Shown here: positions 23,361 to 33,125 of the stretch, one piece after another
Layout of the letters: each line of letters begins with the position of its first letter
How positions within the stretch are numbered: the first letter of the stretch is position 1
Position numbers and translations under genes: made by a program
Notes under the pieces: generated by a model
Database searches by the model: none
What the model saw: only the letters and a program-made list of their open reading frames with translations
Told to the model about the DNA's origin: nothing
NCBI GenBank assembly: GCA_035236585.1
Contig: CP141132.1
Location: 43,961,880 to 44,025,879 of the forward strand
DNA: 64,000 nucleotides
DNA from: Warburgia ugandensis
Taxonomy: Eukaryota; Streptophyta; Magnoliopsida; Canellales; Canellaceae
Direction of reading: 5' to 3'

Positions 23361-24195
23361 AGCTTATGATGAGGAGTTGGGTGGTTGAGAAACCTATTGG
23401 TAGACATACCTATTAGGCCAAATCCAATGTAAGCTATAATTGTTTATTTTGATTATGATAATGACACAATTGCAATAAGAGTGTATAGTCAACATTTAAT
23501 GAGATTCCTATACGATTATGTTTGAAGGACAATATAGAGAGATTTAATTTGAAATTGTGCCACTAAGTGAAGTCAAATGCAAACAAGCAAATCCTCTCTC
23601 CAAGGTGCCATGAAGAGAGCATACAACTAAACATTAACGGAATAGTAGGAACTCAACCTAATTTCATTGACCAGGTTTAAACTAAAAAGCAAGATATTTG
23701 ACAATTGTGACAAGTGTTGCAATTTGATAAATTAGATTTCATTTCACAATCTGGTGATGTATCTCACATGAATATAGTAGCATGGTTAATGTGTATAGAT
23801 TAATGACTTTATAGATCTTCGGATTGTAGTGTATATATGTGCATTGTTAATAGATACAGTTCCAAGAGTAAACACAAGGTAGCTTCCTATGATATTAGTT
23901 GGTCTCTAGAACATTTGGCAAAATATGGGATCATGCACATGGTGCAAAGCTTAGAGTACATAGATATTCAACAAAGGAAGTGTTTATTACAATTTTGGCT
24001 TATCATAAAAAGGGAATGAGTTTAAGACTTAGTTCACTATATAATCTAATATTGATTGACTTGTATACATTAAGAGGAAGTTCAAGTTTAGAAATCACTT
24101 CTTTTATGGATCAATCTTAATGAATGCTTAATTTTGAGATAGAGATATTAGTATTCCTTTGCACAATTGGGAGGCATCAACTATCTTCAAGTTGG
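23361..24195. other. spacer of the inverted repeat, unassigned part
   Basis: AT-rich sequence between the left arm and the L1 fragment. Short open frames at 23837-24120 show no domain that I recognise. It may be upstream L1 sequence too decayed to read. Confidence 0.4.
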
Positions 24196-24735
24196 ATAAT
24201 TGAATGGAATAAGGCTTATGTTCTTAATATATTTGGCTACCAAAGGACGGAGCTTTGTTAAGAGATATGTCCTTTTTTTTCATGACATTGAAAACATCCA
24301 CCACATTTTGACACATTGCTCTTTTGCGTCATCTTCATGGTCTAAAATTCTTACCTAGTTTGGTACACCTTGGGTCATGCCAGCCCATGACAAGATCTTT
24401 ATTTGGCATGAAATTGAAAGTTAAAATCCAAGAAAGGTTGGAAACTTTAGTGTTGGCCTCTTCTAGCTGGTATTTGGGAACTTTGGGAAGAAAGGAATCA
24501 AAGAACCTTTGAGGGACTGATTTGTTTTGATGTAATTATCTTACAGAGAGTAGAAAGATCATTAGCTCAAAAGGCATCAATGGGTAGATAAATTTCTGGT
24601 TCTATAGTGGAGGAAATAAAAAAGGAATTGGAAGTTTCTTTGTGAAATTAATTATGCCAAAATTAAGAAAATGGCTTATTGGAAACTACTAATGGAAGGA
24701 TGGATTAAACTAATTTTGATGGCCTAATCTAGAAA
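24196..24735 (+). pseudogene. L1-type LINE 3' fragment (zf-RVT region and start of RNase H)
   Basis: Translating across frames gives FFHDIENIHHILTHCSF followed by an aromatic-rich block, then AGIWELWEERNQRTFEG, which is the zinc-finger-like region (zf-RVT) found after reverse transcriptase in plant L1 LINEs. About 130 bp later GWIKLNFDG-like codons mark the beginning of the RNase H domain. Sequence then stops abruptly at the inner edge of the right inverted-repeat arm. Frameshifts and stops are present. Confidence 0.75.
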
Positions 24736-24749
24736 ATTTTGAGCATTGC

Positions 24750-25290
24750 TCCTCCCAATCAAGATCCAAAATTGCAAATCTCATTCTATAATGCATGCAT
24801 GTTCTTAGTCTGCTACAAAATGGACACATCCCTTATCAAGTAAAATTTCATTCAATTAGTTAACCTCCTCAGCTAAACTTCACGCATTCACCCACTTTGG
24901 ATCATTTTAAGTTGAATCACTATATCTTTCTACTACAAAATATATTTCTCATACCACCACTCTCATTGTGCAAACTTTCTTGAGTTATTTCGTAATTCTC
25001 ATTGAAGCTTTCTAGTGCTCATCACATATATTGCTTTTGTACTTCTATAGCTTCCAACAACAAAAAGTGGTATCTTGTCTTGACACACAACATTGCACAT
25101 AATAGACTACAAAGTTCCTTGTACTTAACAATTGGCCCCCTTCAACTTTACATTTGGTCAAATAAAGAGGTAATAAGTATACAATTATATTAACTAGACC
25201 TTTTGAGAACTTTATCATCATAGCTAGAAGTGTAAGAACTAACCCATTCTCTTCTCAGATTTTCTTGTTTCCCAACATAAATTAGCTTCA
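24750..25290 (-). repeat. long inverted repeat, right arm
   Basis: Reverse-complement match to 22913-23360, ending at ATTAGCTTCA. The 541-bp arm is the longer copy. With the left arm it could form a hairpin transcript with a spacer of about 1.4 kb. Confidence 0.85.
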
Positions 25291-25828
25291 CTCCCAAATC
25301 ATAGTATCCATTCATCTAGTAGAGAACGACTCTAAAATTGAGTGAAGTTGGAGACTAAGCCCTTCAAACTTTATAACCAATTAAGCACAAACCCAAAATT
25401 GGTTGTAAATTCACATTTAGAGGCCTTGGAGCCTATCTCTAGGTGGCAACTTTTGTTGGCATTTTTAACTTACGGAGCTAGTGACACCAGACACTTGAAT
25501 AAAAGAAAAAGGGACAAGATAATTATCGTAAATTAATATAGAGAATGGATCTTGCCTCAAAATATGAGGTTGGAAGGAATCTAAAGATTACACCAACCTC
25601 GCCTACGAGACAGATGATTTTACTAATACGTCATTTTGCATGAGAGCAGGTCTAAACAACACAGCGAGAGGTTCACAAGAATATATTACATGCTAATAAT
25701 ACTCACTAATTGGCTGAGAGAAAACAAGAGAATTGTAGTTATGCAACAAAGCCTAAGGTGATATCAATCTTTCACCAAAGGAAAGAAAAAAAAATATACA
25801 GTTCTTAAACAGCCATATACATGTTTTT
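25291..25828. other. unassigned AT-rich stretch
   Basis: No gene or known repeat is recognised. It ends at a run of 12 T that is read as the poly(A) tail of the neighbouring L1 fragment. Confidence 0.4.
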
Positions 25829-26640
25829 TTTTTTTAAAATAATAAATGAGGTCAAAATTTATTTCTAAAATCAGAAATCCGTCCAGAGAGAATACACTAA
25901 TAACAGAAGAAAGCATGAGGAGATCTTAACTATTAAAAGCAAGGTCTTCACCCTCCATAAGTAGAAAAAACAAATGAATCTGTTTTTCCTACCTTTGAAA
26001 TTGCGATTCTTTTTTCTTCCATCAAAAGACCTTTTCTGGCAAAATTGTGAGCATCGCAATTGGCACTTCTTAACACGTGATTGAAGGAAACGTCGTGATG
26101 TTCAACTGTGCACTTGATCTTGTCTATGCATTGCCAAAATCTCCAAGGAGCTTTGCTGTCCTTGCTTAACCAATTATTGGTGCTTTTCAAGTCCCCCTTG
26201 AAAATTAGTGGAGAGAGGCCAAGTTGCTTTCATTCTTCTCCTCCTGACATTTAATGAATTTCAGCTTCGGCTGCATCACCATAGCATAATGGTCCAGCAA
26301 TGTCGAGGATTGCGTTGCTATTTAGATCCCTAAGAAGTCCATCATATCCACAACTATCCGAATTACCATAACAAACTCCATCGAAGTTGAGCTTGAAAAA
26401 GCCAGCCCGGGTTAGATTCCATTTTTGTTTGAACTTGTTCTCGCTTTTGCCGCTGATATAGATGAAATCCAGTTAGTGACAATAGAGTCGGCAGAGTAAA
26501 TCTTAGAAGATCTTAGTGAAAGATACCGATCTTGCAGCTGTCCTAATGGTGTAATCATACAGAGCATCTTCTGGTTTCCTCCGCTCCTTGTTAATGCCGC
26601 GGGGCTAGGACAATACAAGTAGAGGAATGCTGAACGGGTC
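25829..26640 (-). pseudogene. L1-type LINE 3' end with RNase H domain and poly(A)
   Basis: The minus strand encodes GFFKLNFDG (first catalytic Asp), GPLCYGDAAEAEIH (Glu region), FKGDLKSTNNWL and NHVLRSANCDAHNFAR (last Asp region), the order of the RNase H domain of plant L1 elements. At least two stops occur near 26230-26250. The run of T at 25829-25840 on the plus strand is its poly(A) tail. The 68-codon frame at 26412-26618 lies upstream in the same element and is less certain. Confidence 0.82.
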
Positions 26641-27824
26641 CTTACTTTGCAAGAACATGCTCCATCTTTGGATTTCTGATCTATTCATTTGATTGCATTC
26701 ATCATAGAAGATACACAGATAAGGGGAAAAAAAAGAAGGCTAGTGCCTAGAGAACCTTTGATTTCTGTGCAGTCTCCTAAGCAGAACTCATGTTAAATTC
26801 CCTCTCAATTAATAACATGCTGCTTGATCTTCTACTTCTCTTTCTCAGAAAGTTGATTTCCCGCCATTTTGTGACTGCAAAATTGTGACTGTAACAGAGG
26901 AAAACTTTTACTACTCCAGAACAGTTTAATCCATGGCTCTTATTCCCATTTCAAACAAACCCTACCAAAAGCATGTTCCCCTCTTCTGGGTGACCAGTTT
27001 TGGAGACTGCACGTGTCTACCTCTCAGAAAAAGTGGAAAAAAAGATAAAAATCTTACAGATGGATATCTCTTCGAAATGGACGAGAACCACACTGATTGC
27101 CTATTGATGTTATGCGATCAACAGTCTTAATTATACATAGCTAACCTGTGGGTGAGCCCACAAGGTGATTGCTGGGCTGGATCCTAACAATACGGTCAAC
27201 ATAGTTCTACCGGAAAAAGATTACCTTGTGACTGTCGATCACTGATTTCAACATTTCACATTTCCCCCTTTTTTGGTACTAGATTGAATATTTCATGGGG
27301 TCAAAATGGTTACAATCAGCATTTGCAGTAATAATACTGACTGTAAAATTAAGTAAAAGCACAAACAAAGCCAATGGCGTTGAACCTAAAGAGTACATAC
27401 AGCGGCCTCTATGTCCATAGCATTGGCAAAATGCCCCAGCTCATGCTTTAGGGTGTTTGCAAATGTAATTTCTAGCAGTATAAACCTACAGGTTTGCACT
27501 ATGGCAACACATATCCGTGTCCATACAAGGTGCTCTCGCTTAGGTAGCTGCCACTACAGAGCAGTTCAATCCGAGCTTGTTACAAGTTGCCTTTCATAAT
27601 AGAAAGGGGCAATGGTTATTCTGGAAATTTTGTGTTCTGCCGTCAATGAAATTCCATTGGCAAATACCTTGGTAGCCTAGGGACAGGGCATCTCTAGTGG
27701 GGATATTCAAAACACTTAAACCACCTAATGGGGTGAGTAATTCATTTTCGAACCTCACCAATTAAATGCAGGACCTGATTCCTAAATCTAGTGCAGGGCT
27801 GGAAAAAATGCATCTGCTCAAATT
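26641..27824. other. 3' flank of the glycosyltransferase pseudogene
   Basis: No coding gene is recognised. Contains a half copy of the MITE seen at 28518-28666. The short frames at 26933-27130 and 27411-27599 have no domain that I recognise. Confidence 0.45.
26896..26965 (+). repeat. partial MITE copy
   Basis: Shares its order of words with the right half of the MITE at 28518-28666 (ACTACTCCAGAACAGTTTAA against ACTATTCTAGAACAGCTTAA, then a 'ttattc' block and 'caaacaaaccc' against 'caaacagtccc'). The left half is not present next to it. Confidence 0.55.
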
Positions 27825-28066
27825 CTATTTTATTTTCATGCACTTCAGAAGCGCTTCTGCAAATCTCTTATACATGTGATTCTTCAAGAACACCTGTACC
27901 TTGCTTCTTCCTCTCATTCCCATTTCCTCCCTTTCTGTGCGATTTCTTAGCAAAAACTGAAGGTTTTGTGCAAGGACTTGAGTCCCCGGTGCCCAAGAGG
28001 ATGAAGAAGACCTGTTATGTTGTGCTCAACAATCGCCCGTGTCCCTGTGGCATCTGTTCCAAGCAC
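27825..28066 (-). pseudogene. glycosyltransferase pseudogene, last coding block
   Basis: Begins VLGTDATGTRAIVEHNITGL after an acceptor-like TTGTAAG, then LLHPLG. A frame change follows, and LLFLLRN-like codons and NHMYKRFAEALLKCMK lead to TAG at 27825-27827. The 242-nt length is not a multiple of three. The Gly of the DAGGT motif of relatives is Thr here. Confidence 0.85.
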
Positions 28067-28517
28067 CTTACAAGTTACCAAAAATATACTAAGATATGTT
28101 GCTCTAGTTCATTTGCTAAATTAAGTAGATGATAATTGGTCATTATAAATGCACTTGACGACAACTGGTCATGATAAATGCCTCCTAAGGAGCCTTACTC
28201 CAGCTATTTGACCATGATCAAGACCGACGAATGGCATGTACAACTAATGTCAAGTACAAGTAGAAAACAGGGATGATTCAACAGTATTATCTTTTCAAAC
28301 TAGTTTATCATATTATAGGAGAGTGTTACATGTTTGTTTCCAGAGGCTATGGGAAGTAGGACTTGGAAACATGAGAATCAGAAACCTGAAAACACAAAAC
28401 CTATAACAAATACCAGCTTATCAGACACAACTAAACAATGCAATGGATGGTGAAAAGCAGAGGAATATGAAAATAGGAAGCATTTCAATAAAGGGATCTT
28501 ATCTGGTGAAGGTCCTA

Positions 28518-28666
28518 TTGGGACTGTTTGTGACGGGAATAAGAATAATGGATTAAGCTCTTCTGGAATAAATGCAAAATTTTCCTGGCCATAATTGCTG
28601 GGAAAATTTTCACTATTCTAGAACAGCTTAATCTATGATTTTTATTCTTGTCGCAAACAGTCCCAA
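28518..28666. mobile_element. 149-bp foldback MITE
   Basis: Almost the whole element is an inverted repeat: it starts TTGGGACTGTTTG and ends CAAACAGTCCCAA, with arms of about 70 bp (GGATTAAGCTCTTCTGGAAT against ATTCTAGAACAGCTTAATC). TA flanks both ends (28516-28517, 28667-28668), which suits a Tc1/mariner-type MITE, though the terminus is not the classical Stowaway one. Confidence 0.8.
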
Positions 28667-28863
28667 TATTTGAATAGGGCTTTGTCCCTTCATTGTCAAG
28701 TCTATGACTAAAGAGCTTGATAAATGACACAAAATACAATGTTTTGTTTTAAACAGATAACCTTCATATTCCTCCATACGTCCCTAAAGCTGACCACCAG
28801 TGCACTGGTGGCTTGCCTTTCATAAATATGACTCTTTGGTTAGGGCTTTCCTGTAAAATAATG

Positions 28864-29020
28864 AGGGCAGCCTGGTGCATGAAGCTCCCATGTACAAAGG
28901 GTCCATTGGAAGGTGCGGACCACAAAGGGTCTATAGTACACAGCTTACTATTCCATGCCTCAAACCAGTGACCTCCAGGTCACACGGCAACAACTCTACA
29001 GTTGCACCAAGGCTGCCCTT
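28864..29020 (-). mobile_element. Au SINE, copy 1
   Basis: The reverse complement begins GGGCAGCCTTGGTGCAACTG, with tRNA-like A and B boxes, and ends with the GGGAGCTTCATGCACCAGG-like tail. Imperfect target duplications TGTAAAATAATGA and TGTGAAAATAATAA flank it. Confidence 0.85.
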
Positions 29021-29066
29021 CTTTGTGAAAATAATAACAATTTGATAATATACTCTTCATTAAGAA

Positions 29067-29240
29067 GGGAGCCTTGGCGCAATGGTAGAGTTGTCGTCGT
29101 GTAACCTTGAGGTCATGGGTTTGAGGCATGGAAACAGCCTCTTACAAAAATAAAGGTAAGGCTGCATACCATAGACTTTTGTGATCTGCCCCTTCCCCGG
29201 ATCCTGCATAGGCAGGGGCTTCATGCACCGGGCTACCCTT
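29067..29240 (+). mobile_element. Au SINE, copy 2
   Basis: Begins GGGAGCCTTGGCGCAATGG (A box region), has GGTTTGAGGC as a decayed B box and ends GGGCTACCC. The 21-bp repeats at 29041-29061 and 29241-29261 differ at one position, a clear target duplication. Confidence 0.92.
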
Positions 29241-32200
29241 TTTGATAATATAATCTTCATTCAATTTCAGTATCTCAAATCTTCCTCCTTACAAAATTGT
29301 GACCAACTAACATGGTTTATTCAACCAAGAGAGATTACATTGGAAGATACAGACCATGTGCTTCACTTGTCACAATCTAGAGTGAATCACAAAAGTTTGT
29401 CCCATTACAATGACCATGGTTCATAAATTCATCTTTTATGACTATGCAATAGTCAACAAATCATGGTACTGGAGCCTGTTTTGAACATATGCTTTTTGGA
29501 CTAAAGAACCATCAGCCACGGATTTCCTTTCGCAAATGGCAGTGGTAATTCCATAAAAATCCTCTTTGAGCCAATTGCAGGACTACATTTCACTGTCCTT
29601 TAGAGGTCATTCTCATCCATACATTATTGCAATGGATAAAAGAACTCAAACAATATCATTTTGACCAGTTGGTTGAATGTTTTATAAGAGTCTGGTTCAC
29701 GTTCATACTTACGTCCCTTATCAATGAATCTTCCATTAAATATAGCAGCCATCTGGCTTCTTTCAGAGGTCACATCTTGAAATGAAGATCATTTTCTTTA
29801 GGAACTGCAGCATCTTCAGCATATTATCCATGTTTCTCTTTGCCGCAAAGACGCATTCTTCTACCTTTGGGCTGTAGCACTACAATTTTTAAATATATGA
29901 AAAACCCAAAATATAAATACTTCCATTAGAATGCAGATGACAGTAAAGGTAATTTGGTTATACTCTATTGTTTTGCGAAGGTAACATATTGATGACACTG
30001 GAAATGCTTAAGTCTATTAAGTTTTTTGGAAGAGCCCTGACCAAGCACGTATAATGGTGAGAGTCACTTCTACAAAGCAGTTGTTTCTGTCCTGACACTC
30101 TAATATGTTGAAGGTGTGTTTGACAGGAGACTTTTTGTTTAATCTATAGAAGGAAACTATGAAATAGTAGAAATAAATAAATCTTTCAATTAGTATAAAC
30201 GCAGCAGTTATACAATGGAAACGATTTTTAACAAATGATTTTAAATCTTCAAAAGGAGGAACAAATTCCTGATCTATAGCATGAAGAATATCCATGTAAA
30301 ATGAGTATCATCAACAAATAACAAATATCATTTGGATCAAAAGAATAAAAGCAACAAGAATTGGTCCTAAGCATCATAACCAGTGAGCTCTAAAGATAAG
30401 ATGCAGTAGAACAACATAAAGCCAAGTTATGGTGTTTCGAGTTATGTAATCATTGCTGGGAACAAAATTTTATCTAGCCCTAAGCTCTTGCTCCAAAGGG
30501 TTCAAAACGTATTCTTTCACTATAATGTATTCTCATGCAAAAATGCATTTGTGAACAACAACGTTGTATTCATTGCTAAGAAGCCTTTACCTGGGCACCT
30601 TTCCTTCTTCCTTATCCTTAGCAGTAGGAATTGGAAGTAAAACCAACAGGAGTAGGAGCATTTGTTAGGGGAGATGGATTGGCTTCGGTTGACCTTCTTA
30701 AAGGGGCTTCAGAGAATCTATTGTTGATCGTGGAGTTTTTGTCGTTCCCATCATGCCATATTAGGCGGTGGCGCAAGAAACGCATCATATCATATTAGGG
30801 TGGCTCTTTTCTTTCATAGGATTCTAAAAGATGTGCGTCGTCTCCTCTTGGTCTCATTTAATTCAAAAAAAAAAGAAGAGAAGTGATTACGAGGGTTATA
30901 GATACCCTTTAGTTGATAATTGGAGATTGACACACTTCATATGGATTAGCACTTCTGTATTCACTTGTTTTCTACAATTGGGTTCAAGCCTTCAATATCT
31001 CTACACATAGTACAATAGCCAGTGGTCAAGCATTAAAGATGGCTTTCATTAATAGTTACTACTGGTTATAATCCATCTTTCAGACTTTCTCCATTGTCAA
31101 TCTGATCTTCATCTTCTTCAAACCTTACTTGGTCTGTGTTTCAACTGTGTCCAAATCTACCAAAAGCTCACTGCTTTTTGGCTCTAGAACTGCCACAAAA
31201 ACATAGATATCCTTCAAATTTAGTCTCCCGTCCTTGCACTGCTTCAAATTTACTTCAACTGTTTAAACCTCAATGCTCCTTTTCCACTTAAATTTCTTCA
31301 CCTCCAATTAATTGATGAACCCTTTGGTTCTTTGCGACATATAGTTTGCAAAGAACACCAATAAATATGATAATATCCATTACTTGTTTCCTTGCAGATT
31401 ACATTTGACTGGTGAAACCACGAATTTCTTTTACCTACCTGCACTATTTCATTTTCCATTTATGGTATTAAAGATCGTTCACTACTTGTTTCTTCCTTTC
31501 CTGCTTACATCATTAACGCTCAGGAACTCATGGTTTCTTCTTCTTCTTGTTGCATGTTTTCTTTTCCTTCGTATCATTTTGAAAAGTTGTTAGAAGTCCA
31601 GCACCCCTATTTGCTTTTTCTCTGTTTCCTCGTCCTTCATGTTATTTCTGTCTCAAATTATTTCCTTATTTACATAAGTTACTAAAACTCACCAATCCTT
31701 TGTTTTCCTTTTTCTTGTTTCCTTTTTACCTAAGCCACTAGAAGTTGGTGCTTTCGTTATCTCCTGTTTCTTTTTCTTGTTTTCTTCAGTCAAGTCACTT
31801 AAGATTGTGGTCCCACTTTCTTTCACTTTAAATGTGTACACTTCAACGATCAGCACTAACTAAAGATAAAGGAATAGCTCAAGTCAATCTCTTCCACTTC
31901 TCCAGTTTTGCTTCATTCTTCTAAATTCTTATTCTGTTGCTTTCTTCTTCAAACTATTCACATGAATTTTATGCAATGTTTCCTGCACAGCATCACCATG
32001 TATTCATGTCTCTCATCCTTCCTCTACCCTTCATTCTCATTCATATTGAGCACATCAACAAGAATTTTCTATAATGGAAAAGATAACTTCTTCCAACACT
32101 TCAACATCACAAGTGATTGGCTGGTTATCATGCAGCAACTCATAATCAAAGTCAAAGATGTATTGGGATCTTTTAAGCAAATGGCTCATTTAATTGATTT

Positions 32201-33068
32201 ACATGGATTAAAGAAAGCAAAGGGTGTTAAATTGTTTCCTCCTACATATAATTTCTTTTTCTTTTCTTTTTTTTCCTTCATGGGATGGGTATGGATTAAA
32301 GTGAAATAGAAAATTCTATGGAGCCAAGTCCAGACTGAGATGGTCTGCCAAAGGAAACTACCAACACCCAACAATTTAGTTCTTTCCAAGCAAAAGCTTT
32401 CTAGAACTTCCTTATTCTAGGAAATCAGTGCCTCACTGAGGGCCTTCAGTTAGTGAATAAGCAAGACCCAACAGATCCTTCAAATTCAGTATTGACTGAC
32501 TAATTCCTCCAATGCAAGTTGAATAACCACAATGTCCAAAAAAATGAAATGAACATAGTTTCCCTTACCACCGATATGTGTGCTCTTTGCAGGGGAAAGT
32601 GACATTGAGATTGGACAAGCAACTCTCAAAAGAAATCTTCCTGAGTTGAGATTAGGTATAATCTAAGGGGTATCCAGAGTCATGATATGTGTATATATCT
32701 GCACCTTGGCTTTAATGTTTTCCTTCCCCACCATGCAACTTCAAACATATAATTATGGCTTCACCTACTTCTTTTCGTTAAACAAAGAAGGATTAAATAC
32801 AATTCTATTTTGACAATGATTGAAGGCTTGTGCCATCATCAACACCATGCATGAGGGGTAGGAATATAAATAATTGTCTATAAAAAGACCTATACAGTAA
32901 GTGATTAGAACATGATGCACATAAGTGGCGCCTTCAAAGGAGAAGTATGAACTTAAAAAAGATCAAGCTAAATGGATAGTGCACAAGATAACCAGTTACA
33001 GATAATATATTATAGTCAATAAAAAACCACTAATTCAAGATGGAGAGAAAAGATGACATTTGCAATGC

Positions 33069-33125
33069 TGACAAGCCAAAAGCCATTGCTTCAATAGTCA
33101 CCCTCCCAAATGTTTCCCCAAGTCC
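33069..33125 (-). pseudogene. glycosyltransferase pseudogene, coding block 3 (57-nt exon)
   Basis: A 19-codon exon, GLGETFGRVTIEAMAFGLS, between acceptor CTGTAG and a donor that reads GC instead of GT. It contains the E-x7-E motif region (E of GET..., E of TIEAM) that contacts the donor sugar nucleotide in retaining GT-B enzymes. It has no stop or frameshift, and its phase fits both neighbours. Found by searching for the block missing between blocks 2 and 4. Confidence 0.85.

Larger units (their letters stand above)
28067..33068 (-). other. intron 3 of the glycosyltransferase pseudogene
   Basis: About 5 kb, AT-rich. Holds a MITE (28518-28666) and two SINEs in opposite orientation (28864-29020, 29067-29240). 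At 30600-30880 there is a stretch ending in a run of A that may be a retroposed piece. 31080-31900 is pyrimidine-rich. No coding sequence of another gene is recognised. Confidence 0.6.

Noticed and set aside
29067-29140. tRNA-like sequence with A and B boxes
   Set aside because: It is the head of an Au SINE with a 3' SINE body and target duplication, not a tRNA gene.
31908-32309. Open frame of 133 codons on the plus strand
   Set aside because: Lies in intron 3 of the pseudogene, opposite strand, no known domain, composition-driven.
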